DNA of 50,274 nt from Candidatus Levybacteria bacterium RIFCSPLOWO2_01_FULL_38_21 (GTDB taxonomy: Bacteria > Patescibacteriota > Microgenomatia > Levybacterales > UBA12049), in contig MFOT01000007.1 of the NCBI GenBank assembly GCA_001782475.1, positions 1 to 50,274 of the forward strand, written 5' to 3'. A program made the position numbers and the translations under genes. The notes below the pieces were generated by a model. The model ran no database searches, was not told where the DNA came from, and saw nothing but the letters and a program-made list of their open reading frames with translations. Shown in pieces: positions 15,959 to 23,776 of this stretch (positions within the stretch are counted from its first letter, which is position 1; each line of letters opens with the position of its first letter).

Positions 15959-17210
15959 TGCAATGTCGCGTCATGTCGACCATATTTTGCCGGATACCAA
16001 AGTAAAAGATGTGTGCCTTCTTATTTTTGGAAGAGGCATAAACGGAGTTCCTGTGTGCAAAAACAAAAAAGTCATTGGCTTTATTACCGAAAGAGACATC
16101 CTAAGCCAGTTTTATCCATCTCTAGATGAATATGCACAAGACCCCTTTAGAGAAGGCGACTTTGAAGGGATGGAAAAAAAAGTTCACGATATTTTCGAAA
16201 TGACCTCAGATAAAATTATGAGCATAAATGTCACTAGAGTTACTCCCCAAACCCCGCTTTTAAGAGCCCAGTCTTTAATGTTTATAGAAAAAGTTGGAAG
16301 ACTTCCCGTTGTTGATAAAAATGGAAATCTTATTGGGATAATTTCAAAAGGAGATATCTTCAGAGCACTTGTAGGTGACAGGTTATTGTTTACAGAAAAT
16401 GAGGATTATAACGACTGGCTTTCTAAAACCTATTATCAAGCGGTTGATACAGAGGACAGACTTTCCCATGAGATTCCGGATCTTCTTAAGGTATTTACCC
16501 AGCATAAGGTAAAAACAATACTTGATATAGGATGCGGAACAGGAGATCATTCAATAGATTTAGCAAGAAGAGGCTTTAGTGTTGTTGGGATAGATCGAAG
16601 TCAGGGTATGATTAGAGAATCAAATAAGAGAAAACAGGTTCTTTCAAAAGAGGCATTGGGGAGGCTTAAATTTTATCGGGGAAGTTTTGAAGATATAGAA
16701 TCAAGGTTCACGGAATCTTTTGACGCGGCACTTATTTTAGGAAATACCTTGTCTCATAATCCCCATAAGTGTCAAGAGCTTATAAAACAAACAGTAAAGC
16801 ATCTTTCAGAGCATGGAGTATTAATTCTTCAAATAACTAATTTTGATAAAGTAATTAAAGTAAAAAATAGGCTTTTAAGTTTTAATTTTGCCAGACTTTT
16901 GGAAGAGCCGACTAAAGAATACGTATTTTTGGAATTCTATGACCTGCCGATAGAAAGACAAAGAACTATTCTTAAAACTTTTGCAATTCTTGTATCGGAT
17001 GGAGGGAAAATATGGAAAACAAGGGGTGTAAGAAACAGTCTCATGGCGTATAATAATAAAGAAAGTGTTGGAAAAGTTTTAAGGGGAAATGGATTTTCCA
17101 AGATATCTTTTTATGGCGGAGCATTTGACGGAAGACACTGGGATTTTCTATTTAGAAAACCATTCAGGGTTTTAGAAAGCGATTGGCTTAATGTAATTGC
17201 AGTAAGATAA
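15945..17210 (+). CDS. CBS-domain pair fused to a class I SAM methyltransferase
   Basis: A 421-residue fusion. Residues about 1-150 are two CBS motifs (VADAMSRHVDHILPDTKVKD with GVPVCKNKKVIGFITERDIL, then INVTRVTPQTPLL with RLPVVDKNGNLIGIISKGDI), a module that usually binds adenosine nucleotides or SAM. Residues about 160-421 are a Rossmann methyltransferase with motif I ILDIGCGTGDHSIDLARRG, motif II VVGIDRS and GSFEDIE as motif III. The methyl acceptor is unknown. The arrangement suggests methylation gated by nucleotide status. A Shine-Dalgarno AAAGGAG (15927-15933) precedes the ATG by 11 nt inside the HD gene. Confidence 0.85.
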   Translation: MKVADAMSRHVDHILPDTKVKDVCLLIFGRGINGVPVCKNKKVIGFITERDILSQFYPSLDEYAQDPFREGDFEGMEKKVHDIFEMTSDKIMSINVTRVTPQTPLLRAQSLMFIEKVGRLPVVDKNGNLIGIISKGDIFRALVGDRLLFTENEDYNDWLSKTYYQAVDTEDRLSHEIPDLLKVFTQHKVKTILDIGCGTGDHSIDLARRGFSVVGIDRSQGMIRESNKRKQVLSKEALGRLKFYRGSFEDIESRFTESFDAALILGNTLSHNPHKCQELIKQTVKHLSEHGVLILQITNFDKVIKVKNRLLSFNFARLLEEPTKEYVFLEFYDLPIERQRTILKTFAILVSDGGKIWKTRGVRNSLMAYNNKESVGKVLRGNGFSKISFYGGAFDGRHWDFLFRKPFRVLESDWLNVIAVR

Positions 17211-17211
17211 A

Positions 17212-17778
17212 ATGAAAAAAACTCTTGCATTAATTATCATTTTTATTTTTTTCTCTTATGCCGTAACTTCTTTTGCGAAAGATTCCTCAAAAGAAGACAC
17301 TTCAGTTTCTACTCCCTCCTCTAGTAAAACTATCGATTATACCCTTCCATACCCAGGACTTTTGCCAGATAGCCCTCTTTATATTTTGAAAGTACTTAGG
17401 GATAGAATTGTAAGTATCTTAATCTCCGGTCCAGTAAAAAAAGCAAATTTTGATTTACTTCAGGCGGATAAGCGTTTAAACGAGGGAGTCTTTCTTTTCA
17501 ATAAAGGTGAAAAGAAATATTCGTTGGCAGAATCAACAATATCAAAAGGAGAAAATTATTTTGAAAAAGGAATCTCGGAAATAGAAATGGCAAAAAAACA
17601 AGGGTTTACTGTCAAAGACATTTTTCAAAGATTTCATTTAGCATCTTTAAAACATAAAGAAACAATAAAGGGTTTAATAGATAAAACCAGAGGAGATGTT
17701 AAACAAAGGCTTATTTTAGACGAGAGAAGGGTAGAAAATTTTGAAAAAAGAACAAATTCATTAATGTTGCAAAAATAG
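17212..17778 (+). CDS. DUF5667 family secreted protein
   Basis: A 188-residue protein with a signal peptide (MKKTLALIIIFIFFSYAVTSFA). The mature part carries the hallmark YTLPYPGLLPDSPLYILKVLRDRI, followed by helical, Lys/Glu-rich segments (KANFDLLQADKRLNEG and onward). DUF5667 proteins are common in candidate-phyla genomes and have no established function; the helical domain resembles extracytoplasmic sensor or coat modules. It starts one base after the CBS-methyltransferase stop and so belongs to the same operon. About 155 bp of unremarkable AT-rich DNA follows before the nrdR promoter. Confidence 0.8.
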   Translation: MKKTLALIIIFIFFSYAVTSFAKDSSKEDTSVSTPSSSKTIDYTLPYPGLLPDSPLYILKVLRDRIVSILISGPVKKANFDLLQADKRLNEGVFLFNKGEKKYSLAESTISKGENYFEKGISEIEMAKKQGFTVKDIFQRFHLASLKHKETIKGLIDKTRGDVKQRLILDERRVENFEKRTNSLMLQK

Positions 17779-17934
17779 CCTAAATCCTCATAAACGAACA
17801 GATTTTAATCCAAAGAATTTTTCAGACTCTAGGGATATTCTAATTTCTTTACTCTATTTTTTTGGTGTTTTAGCAAAATGTCTAAGATTGAAGCTAAAAA
17901 AAAGGATGATTGCTTTTGATACAAAAATTTCTAG

Positions 17935-17963
17935 TTGACACGCCAGATCTAGTGTAATACTAT
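17935..17963 (+). promoter_or_regulatory. Promoter of the nrdR-nrdJ operon
   Basis: TTGACA (17935-17940), 17 bp, TACTAT (17958-17963). The predicted start is near 17970, giving a leader of about 80 nt. Both NrdR boxes overlap or abut this promoter. Confidence 0.75.
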
Positions 17964-17987
17964 CCTTCTTGGCACTATAAGTAGTGT
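17940..17987 (+). promoter_or_regulatory. Tandem NrdR boxes
   Basis: Two 16-mers match the NrdR consensus ACACWATATATWGTGT: ACGCCAGATCTAGTGT at 17940-17955 (12/16) and GCACTATAAGTAGTGT at 17972-17987 (13/16). Their starts are 32 bp apart, about three helical turns, which is the known spacing for paired NrdR boxes. The first covers the promoter spacer and the second the transcription start, so NrdR should repress its own operon when dATP is abundant. Confidence 0.8.
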
Positions 17988-18049
17988 TGCGATCGTTGAT
18001 AATTTATTTAATTCGGCGATCCGTTTTAAGAAGCTTAAATTAAATTTTT

Positions 18050-18499
18050 ATGAAATGTCCTTATTGCGGATTATCCGAAATAGAAGTTGTAGAAACCAGA
18101 GATAGCGAAGATTTAGAAACTATTAGAAGAAGAAGAGAATGTCTAAAATGCGGGAAAAGGTTTACTACATACGAAAGAGTTGAAAACATAAATCTGGTGG
18201 TTATAAAAAAGGACAGTAGAAGAGAACAGTTTGACAGAGATAAGTTAAAAAGAGGAATAATAAGATCTTGTGAGAAAACAAAAGTCTCGATGGAGGATAT
18301 CGAAAGAATAGTAACGGAAGTTGAAAGAGAATTAAGAGGTGCGGATTCAGTTGAAGTTGATAGCAAAAAAATAGGGCAAATGGTTGCGGCAAGACTTAAA
18401 AAAATAGATAAGGTAGCATATATCAGATTTTCAAGTGTTTTTAAAAGATTCGTAGATGTTGAGGATTTTGAGAAGGAAGTAAAAAGACTAATAAAATGA
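18050..18499 (+). CDS. nrdR: Transcriptional repressor NrdR
   Basis: A 149-residue repressor of ribonucleotide reductase genes. The N-terminal zinc ribbon is MKCPYCG...RRRECLKCGKRFTTYER (four Cys), followed by an ATP-cone domain (about 50-135, starting LVVIKKDSRREQFDRDKL) that senses ATP/dATP. The C-terminus VAYIRFSSVFKRFVDVEDF is diagnostic. Length and motifs are fully canonical. It is the first gene of an operon leading to nrdJ, behind two NrdR boxes, so autoregulation is expected. Confidence 0.97.
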   Translation: MKCPYCGLSEIEVVETRDSEDLETIRRRRECLKCGKRFTTYERVENINLVVIKKDSRREQFDRDKLKRGIIRSCEKTKVSMEDIERIVTEVERELRGADSVEVDSKKIGQMVAARLKKIDKVAYIRFSSVFKRFVDVEDFEKEVKRLIK

Positions 18500-18912
18500 A
18501 ACAATTAAAAACAGAAATTATTGCACTCTGCGATTATGCAAATGTGTCACGAGAAGGCAAGTTAAGTATCAATGGAATTTTTGACGAACTTAGAGTTCAG
18601 CAATTTCCAGGCGGAATAGCTCGCGCATTTTTTATAGCAACTGTTAGTGGAACTCCATCCACCAGTTATAAATTGACTCTGAAAATTGAACCATCTAAGG
18701 GACTCGTAAATCAACCGAATGAGTTCACTTTAGGTGCCTTTACAGCGCCTAATGGGAAAAATAATCTAATTGTAGAACTTATTAATCTAGGATTTAAGGA
18801 AAAAGGCGATTACAGATTTATCCTGTATGAAGGAAAACAAGAAATTGGCTCAACTTTATTAAAAGTTATGCGTCAACAACAAGAGCATAACGATATAAAA
18901 TTACCAAATTAA
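18496..18912 (+). CDS. DUF6941-like small protein
   Basis: A 138-residue protein resembling the DUF6941 family in its opening pattern (IIALCDYANVSREGKLSINGIFDELRVQQFPG), followed by beta-rich sequence (YKLTLKIEPSKG, LGAFTAPNGKNNLIVELINLGF, GDYRFILYEGKQEIGSTLLKV). It overlaps nrdR by the ATGA quadruplet and ends 2 bases before nrdJ, so it is translationally coupled to both. The family has no established function; an immunoglobulin-like beta sandwich is my guess from strand spacing. A link to the reductase is suggested only by position. Confidence 0.65.
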   Translation: MKQLKTEIIALCDYANVSREGKLSINGIFDELRVQQFPGGIARAFFIATVSGTPSTSYKLTLKIEPSKGLVNQPNEFTLGAFTAPNGKNNLIVELINLGFKEKGDYRFILYEGKQEIGSTLLKVMRQQQEHNDIKLPN

Positions 18913-18914
18913 TT

Positions 18915-21377
18915 ATGAAACTTGATGGAATAAGGAATAAAGTATTTTTGGATAGATATGCTTTAAAGGGAGTTAAGGGAGAGTTGCTTGAGAAATCTCC
19001 TGAGGAAATGTGGAAAAGAGTAGCAAGGGGTATTGCCGAAAATGAAAAGAAAATTAAAAGAGCTTATTGGAAACAAAAATTTTATAGTGTAATGAAAGAC
19101 TTCAAGTTTGTTCCCGGCGGAAGAATCCTCTCCGGTGCGGGAACAGATTATGAGGTGACCTATTTCAACTGCTTTGTTATTCCATCTCCAAAAGATTCAA
19201 GAGAGGGAATTTTAGAATCCTTAAAACAGCTGGTAGAGATTCAATCAAGATCAGGGGGAGTTGGTCTTAATCTTTCATCTCTAAGACCAAGGGGTGCCCG
19301 TGTTAAAAAAGTAAATGGAACATCCTCCGGTCCTGTAACTTGGGCAGGATTATTTTCATACGCAACCCATGATGTTGTCCAGCAAGGGGGAACAAGACGA
19401 GGAGCAACTATGCTTATGCTTTGGGACTGGCATCCGGATATTGAAGAATTTATAACTGTAAAACAGGACCTCTCCAAAATAAACGGAGCAAATCTTTCCG
19501 TTTGTATCTCCGATAGTTTTATGGAAGCGGTTAAAAAAGACAGCGATTGGGATTTGGTTTATCCGGACTTAGATGATCCTAAATACGATGCAAAATGGAA
19601 CGGAGAAATAGATGAGTGGAAAAAACTAGGCGGAAAAATAAAAGTTTATAAAATTGTAAAAGCCCGATATCTTTGGAATCTAATCTGCGAAGCTGCCTGG
19701 AGAAGTGCTGAGCCTGGGCTTCATTTTCTTCAAAGGTCAAATAAAAGAAGCAACACCTGGTATTTTGAAAAACTAATCGCCACAAATCCCTGCGGAGAAC
19801 AACCCCTTGGTGCTTGGGCTGTTTGTAATCTCGGTGCAATGAATTTGGCGGCCTATGTTAAAAATGAAAAATTCGATTATGAGAGCTTTTCGGAAGATGT
19901 AAAAGTTGCAATAAGATTCTTAGACAACGTTATAGATAAAACTTATCACTTCTTTAAACAGAACGAAAAAGTAGCCAAAGACATCAGAAGAACCGGACTT
20001 GGCATTATGGGCTTGGGAGATGCGCTTATTAAAATGAAAGTACGCTACGGATCAGATGAATCTCTTAAGATTATAGATAAAATTTTTGAGACTTTAAGAA
20101 ATAGCGCCTATGATGCATCTTCTGATATTGCAAAAGAAAAAGGAGCATTCCCAAAGTTCAATAAAGCAAAGTATTTGGAAGGTTACCATATTAAAGAGTT
20201 GACACCAGAAATTCAAAAAAAGATTGCAAAGCAGGGCATAAGAAATGCTGTTCTTTTAACTATTGCACCAACTGGAACAACTTCGCTTCTTTCGGGAGTG
20301 ACATCGGGGATTGAGCCGGTTTATGAATTCACCTTTATAAGGCGGGATAGAACCGGAGAGCACATTATGTATCATCCGTTTTTTGAAGAGTGGAAAAAAG
20401 AGAACCCTTCGGCAGGCTCAGGGCAAGTCCCGGATAGGCCTGATTATTTTGTCTGCGCAAATGATCTGACTCCACCTGAGCATGCGCAAGTTCAGGCAGT
20501 TGCGCAAAAATATGTAGATGCATCTATTTCAAAAACAGTGAATGCTCCAAACTCTCACACAGTCGAGGATGTAAAAACACTTTATATGGCAGCTTATGAC
20601 TTAGGACTTAAAGGGGTAACTTATATGAGAGATGGAAGTCGAGAGGGAGTTCTTTCAAGGGTTGAAGATAAAAAAGATCCTTCGGCAAGCTCAGGACAAG
20701 AGAAAATTACCAAACCGGTTATTCCACGCCCCATGCAGCTTGAAGGAGTGACTTATCAAATTCAAACACCTGTTGGAAAAACATACATTACTATTAATCA
20801 TAACGAGAACAAAGAGCCGTTTGAGGTTTTTATTACTATTGGAAAGTCAGGCTCTGATGTTGCGGCAATGGCAGATGCATTAGGCAGAATTATTTCCGTA
20901 AACCTTCGTCTCTTAGGAGGACTTTCTCCAAGAGAAAAAATAAGGGAGATTGTAGCCCAGCTTGCAGGAATTGGCGGAGCAAGAAGTGTCGGGTTTGGAA
21001 AAGATAAGGTGAGATCTTTACCAGACGGTGTTGCAAAAATACTTGCAATGCATTTTGGTTTCGCCGTAAATGGACAGGTTGAGGATAAAAATACTCAGGC
21101 CAATGGACAAGTCCAGCCCCAAGTATTAGCAAATGGGAACGGACCCTTTAATGGAAAAGCAGAAATTAAAACAGAAAACGAAAAAACCCCTGGGGTTGTT
21201 GAGATGCAACAGCTGGCACTGGTTGGAAAAGGAAGCGGACTTATGGCAGAAGACAGTAGTCCGTATGAGATAGCTGGAACAAGCCTTTATGATCTTTGTC
21301 CTGAATGCGGGGCGGGGAGTCTGGCATATGAGGAAGGATGCAGAAAATGCTACAGTTGTGGTTATTCAGAGTGCTAA
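18915..21377 (+). CDS. nrdJ: Adenosylcobalamin-dependent (class II) ribonucleotide reductase
   Basis: An 820-residue enzyme reducing ribonucleotides to deoxyribonucleotides with a B12-derived radical. Markers are FVPGGRILSGAGT, YFNCFVIPSPKDS, SGGVGLNLSSLRPRGA, NPCGEQPLG near residue 291 (active-site Cys and Glu), LTIAPTGTTSLLSGVTSGIEP and a C-terminal Cys-rich tail CPECGAG...GCRKCYSCGYSEC, which can deliver electrons. No N-terminal ATP-cone is present, so dATP overall-activity control would rest on NrdR. Two in-frame repeat inserts occur: NPSAGSGQV near 495 and DPSASSGQE near 588, both in regions likely to be surface loops. Confidence 0.96.
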   Translation: MKLDGIRNKVFLDRYALKGVKGELLEKSPEEMWKRVARGIAENEKKIKRAYWKQKFYSVMKDFKFVPGGRILSGAGTDYEVTYFNCFVIPSPKDSREGILESLKQLVEIQSRSGGVGLNLSSLRPRGARVKKVNGTSSGPVTWAGLFSYATHDVVQQGGTRRGATMLMLWDWHPDIEEFITVKQDLSKINGANLSVCISDSFMEAVKKDSDWDLVYPDLDDPKYDAKWNGEIDEWKKLGGKIKVYKIVKARYLWNLICEAAWRSAEPGLHFLQRSNKRSNTWYFEKLIATNPCGEQPLGAWAVCNLGAMNLAAYVKNEKFDYESFSEDVKVAIRFLDNVIDKTYHFFKQNEKVAKDIRRTGLGIMGLGDALIKMKVRYGSDESLKIIDKIFETLRNSAYDASSDIAKEKGAFPKFNKAKYLEGYHIKELTPEIQKKIAKQGIRNAVLLTIAPTGTTSLLSGVTSGIEPVYEFTFIRRDRTGEHIMYHPFFEEWKKENPSAGSGQVPDRPDYFVCANDLTPPEHAQVQAVAQKYVDASISKTVNAPNSHTVEDVKTLYMAAYDLGLKGVTYMRDGSREGVLSRVEDKKDPSASSGQEKITKPVIPRPMQLEGVTYQIQTPVGKTYITINHNENKEPFEVFITIGKSGSDVAAMADALGRIISVNLRLLGGLSPREKIREIVAQLAGIGGARSVGFGKDKVRSLPDGVAKILAMHFGFAVNGQVEDKNTQANGQVQPQVLANGNGPFNGKAEIKTENEKTPGVVEMQQLALVGKGSGLMAEDSSPYEIAGTSLYDLCPECGAGSLAYEEGCRKCYSCGYSEC

Positions 21378-21425
21378 CCAGCAACTAGCAACTAGTTTCT
21401 AGTGACTAGTTTTTGACAATTAAAT

Positions 21426-21515
21426 TTGGAGTTCCGAAGTCTTTGAAAATAAGACACTGTGCCGCAACCGTTAGAGTCGGGTCGAAGGCTCCAAGCTCAA
21501 ATTCCTCCTTCGAGC
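21426..21515 (+). ncRNA. Candidate cobalamin (AdoCbl-type) riboswitch
   Basis: The leader folds into a closing stem TTGGAG (21426-21431) with CTCCAA (21489-21494). A GTCTT-TGAAAAT-AAGAC hairpin lies inside (21439-21455), followed by GCCGCAACCG and GTCGAAGGCTCC. The loop TGAAAAT and the GAA-G-C-C segment before the closing stem recall the L4 loop and J6/3 strand of compact class II cobalamin riboswitches. A second hairpin GCTC/GAGC (21495-21515) could be the regulatory stem. The target gene, a cobalamin adenosyltransferase, fits. The match is from memory and by eye; a covariance-model search would decide. Confidence 0.55.
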
Positions 21516-21537
21516 AAAGGAAAAAGAAACAACTTTT

Positions 21538-21564
21538 AACCTTCTTGATCGAGAAGGTTTTTTT
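21538..21564 (+). terminator. Intrinsic terminator in the adenosyltransferase leader
   Basis: AACCTTCT-TGATCG-AGAAGGTT followed by five more T (stem 21538-21545 with 21552-21559). It lies between the candidate riboswitch and the adenosyltransferase gene, where it could act as the off-switch expression platform, or simply end the nrdJ transcript. Confidence 0.75.
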
Positions 21565-21615
21565 ATGCTTCGACAAGCTCAGCATAGCCCGAAGCATAGT
21601 GAGCAAGGAGTCGAA
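21565..21615 (+). repeat. Palindromic CTTCGACAAGCTCAG-type repeat
   Basis: ATGCTTC (21565-21571) pairs with GAAGCAT (21591-21597), and the element continues with TGAGCAAGGAGTCGAA. It belongs to the repeat family that is also inserted in frame in genes here. Its AAGGAG (21604-21609) lies 8 bases before the next ATG and doubles as the Shine-Dalgarno sequence. Confidence 0.7.
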
Positions 21616-21617
21616 CT

Positions 21618-22148
21618 ATGCCAATTTATACAAAAGCAGGGGATAAAGGACAAACAGGACTTTTTTCTGGAAAAAGAGTTTCAAAAGCAAACCCTCGGAT
21701 AGAGGCAATCGGTGCAGTGGATGAATTAAACAGCACGATAGGGTTCGCCCTATCGCAAATCCGAAATCCGAAATCCGAAATCCGAAAAGAATTAATAAAG
21801 ATTCAAAATGATCTATTTGAAATCGGCGCTGCGTTGGCAAATCCCAAACAGAAGATTAATCTTTCAAATAGAACAAAGGAATTCGAGAATATGATTGATA
21901 AAATGACTAAAGAATTGCCTCCGCTTTTTAACTTTGTTCTTCCTGGAGGAGGAATGGTAGGTTCATCTTTGCATATCGCAAGAACAGTTTGCCGTCGAAC
22001 GGAAAGAAGAATTGTTGAGTTATCTAAAAAAGAAAAAGTTCAAGGCGACCTCATTATTTATATAAATAGACTTTCCGATCTTTTTTTAACTATGTCAAGA
22101 TATATAAATTATAAAGAAAAACGGAAAGAGATTATTTGGAAAACCTAG
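21618..22148 (+). CDS. Cob(I)alamin adenosyltransferase, PduO type
   Basis: A 176-residue ATP:corrinoid adenosyltransferase that makes adenosylcobalamin, the cofactor of NrdJ upstream. It has the N-terminal TKAGDKGQTGLFSGKRVSK ATP-binding motif, RIEAIGAVDELNS, LPGGG, and HIARTVCRRTERRIV with the conserved Arg and Glu. The peptide SQIRNPKSEIRKE is an in-frame short-repeat insert (AATCCGA units at 21759-21787). No other cobalamin genes are visible, so salvage of external corrinoid is likely (inference). Confidence 0.93.
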   Translation: MPIYTKAGDKGQTGLFSGKRVSKANPRIEAIGAVDELNSTIGFALSQIRNPKSEIRKELIKIQNDLFEIGAALANPKQKINLSNRTKEFENMIDKMTKELPPLFNFVLPGGGMVGSSLHIARTVCRRTERRIVELSKKEKVQGDLIIYINRLSDLFLTMSRYINYKEKRKEIIWKT

Positions 22149-22160
22149 AGAGGAATTTTT

Positions 22161-23282
22161 ATGAGAACAGAAGCATATACAGTAGGTTTTGATACAAAAA
22201 ATTATCATGCGCCAATGCCTGATAATTATTCGCAAGATGAGATTTATCGAAGAAGAGAAAGCAATATTGGTAATAATATAATAAGATATTTAGGCGAATA
22301 TAGACTGGGAGTAAAGTATGATGAGTTTCATTATAATCTTGAGCAAGATGCTGAAAGTGGCGACTTTTTTCTTTCATCTCCCCACGCAGATCCAGGACCC
22401 ATATTAAATATCTATAGAAAGGCAATTAGTTACAAAGAAGAAAGAGGACTTCCGGTAGATAGAGAAGTAGCAGAATGTTTAGGATTCCAAAAACTGCAAG
22501 GAGGACTTGCAGATGCTCAAGAAGGAACATTAATTTTATGGGTTAGTCCTCCTGGACCAAAGGCTGATGGATATGGGGATCACAGTTTTACATTTATTGG
22601 GCAAGTAGTAAAAGACTCAGATGGAGGAAAAAGATTAAGAGTGATTCCTTACAGAAATGTTTTATCTTTGGAGGAGCATAAAAACTATTTGAAATATTTC
22701 AATGAAGATGCCCAACACTATGATAAAGATACAGACTTCCTAGCAAATCCAGTTGTCATTGAGCAATCAGAATCTATTCAAACACCAGACGACATAATAA
22801 GTTTTATCGGAGAGACTGAAAGGTTCAATATTGAATGGCGTAATAAGCTTACCCCCTTAATAATGCCTTTGGTAGGGGGATTTATACAGCTTGTTAGGGA
22901 AAAGGCATCGGATAAAGATTTGCTAAAAGCAAGACATGCAATTGAAAACTTTGTATTAGAGAAAAAAGATTACATCTTAGACAGGGACAGGAGTCCTCAG
23001 TTAGTTTTTGAAAACCAACCTCGGGAAGTTTTCGAAAGGTATGGAAACACTACTCCGCCAATTGTTGGCGGAAGCTGTGGGTTTAGCGCGAGCGGAGAGG
23101 ACAGTTCTATTTTGAGCATTAATCTTAAAGATAAATATGGACCAAGAATTTTTAGTTGTCCGGAGTGTGGAAAGACCAATATAAGACCCGAAAACGAACT
23201 CCTTTCCAATTGTCAGCATTGCGGCAGCGATAAAGTTTCCTGCTGTGATGTTGATAAATCTTCTTTTGTTCTTGCTGCATAA
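22161..23282 (+). CDS. Conserved-type hypothetical protein with C-terminal zinc ribbon
   Basis: A 373-residue soluble protein that I do not recognise by family. The N-terminal 220 residues are mixed alpha/beta with GTLILWVSPPGPKADGYGDHSFTFIGQV as the most motif-like stretch. A helical middle (LTPLIMPLVGGFIQLVREKASDKDLLKARHAI) follows, then a disordered linker. The end holds a zinc ribbon, CPECGKTN...CQHCGSD. The gene follows the adenosyltransferase by 12 bp with a GAGAGGA ribosome-binding site, so it may share its transcript. Possible regulator or scaffold; no function is claimed. Confidence 0.7.
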   Translation: MRTEAYTVGFDTKNYHAPMPDNYSQDEIYRRRESNIGNNIIRYLGEYRLGVKYDEFHYNLEQDAESGDFFLSSPHADPGPILNIYRKAISYKEERGLPVDREVAECLGFQKLQGGLADAQEGTLILWVSPPGPKADGYGDHSFTFIGQVVKDSDGGKRLRVIPYRNVLSLEEHKNYLKYFNEDAQHYDKDTDFLANPVVIEQSESIQTPDDIISFIGETERFNIEWRNKLTPLIMPLVGGFIQLVREKASDKDLLKARHAIENFVLEKKDYILDRDRSPQLVFENQPREVFERYGNTTPPIVGGSCGFSASGEDSSILSINLKDKYGPRIFSCPECGKTNIRPENELLSNCQHCGSDKVSCCDVDKSSFVLAA

Positions 23283-23303
23283 AGAACTTGTTAGGCAAAT
23301 ATA

Positions 23304-23332
23304 ATGACACGTTTCCTAATTCGTGCTATCAT
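23304..23332 (+). promoter_or_regulatory. Promoter before the 144-aa gene
   Basis: ATGACA (23304-23309), 17 bp, TATCAT (23327-23332), with the ATG at 23342 nine bases later. It supports a start later than the track's 23288. Confidence 0.5.
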
Positions 23333-23341
23333 GAATTAGAT

Positions 23342-23776
23342 ATGGATCCGACTAAAGATCAAACAGATCAACCGACAGTTGTCCCTCCTAATCAGGATGT
23401 AGTTTCACCCATTGCTCCATCTGTTGGCGGCCCTTCTAAAGAAGTAGAACCGCCATCGCATGACTTGATAAGCTCATCCGAAAAAAGACCGGAAATTTCT
23501 GCCGAATTAGCAGAAATAGGAGTAAAAGAAGTTTCGGAAACTCCACAGTTGACTCAAGAACATACGGAAGCTGGGATAAGAGTTTCCCAAAGGCCGGTAG
23601 AGCCAGTAACAACTTCCGTGCCAGTAAGTTTTAAATCACCACTCACCCAAGCGGAAATGGCCATAGCTAAAAAAAGTAGGATCTCGGATGCGATTCACTG
23701 GCTTGCAGCAACAATATTAAGGCAAGTTAAAAGATCAAGATTTGATCAGAAGCAATCTTTGCCGAAACCGATATGA
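23342..23776 (+). CDS. Proline/serine-rich hypothetical protein, 144 aa
   Basis: Starts MDPTKDQTDQPTVVPPNQD and is low-complexity for about 110 residues (Pro, Ser, Glu, Thr). It ends in a short basic amphipathic helix (AIAKKSRISDAIHWLAATILRQVKRSRF). No transmembrane segment. The ATGA overlap (23773-23776) with the downstream ATPase shows translational coupling, so it may be a small partner or tether of that membrane ATPase. No known family was recognised. Confidence 0.65.
   Translation: MDPTKDQTDQPTVVPPNQDVVSPIAPSVGGPSKEVEPPSHDLISSSEKRPEISAELAEIGVKEVSETPQLTQEHTEAGIRVSQRPVEPVTTSVPVSFKSPLTQAEMAIAKKSRISDAIHWLAATILRQVKRSRFDQKQSLPKPI

Noticed and set aside
18061-18504. Minus-strand 147-aa ORF over nrdR
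   Set aside because: Fully overlaps the unambiguous nrdR gene and has Ser/Leu-rich shadow composition.
18915-21377. Inserts in nrdJ as inteins
   Set aside because: Inserts are only 8-9 residues and match the intergenic repeat family; no splicing or endonuclease motifs.
21378-21617. The published nrdJ RNA motif or a SAM riboswitch
   Set aside because: The structure lies downstream of nrdJ, before the adenosyltransferase, and lacks SAM riboswitch core motifs; the cobalamin reading fits better.
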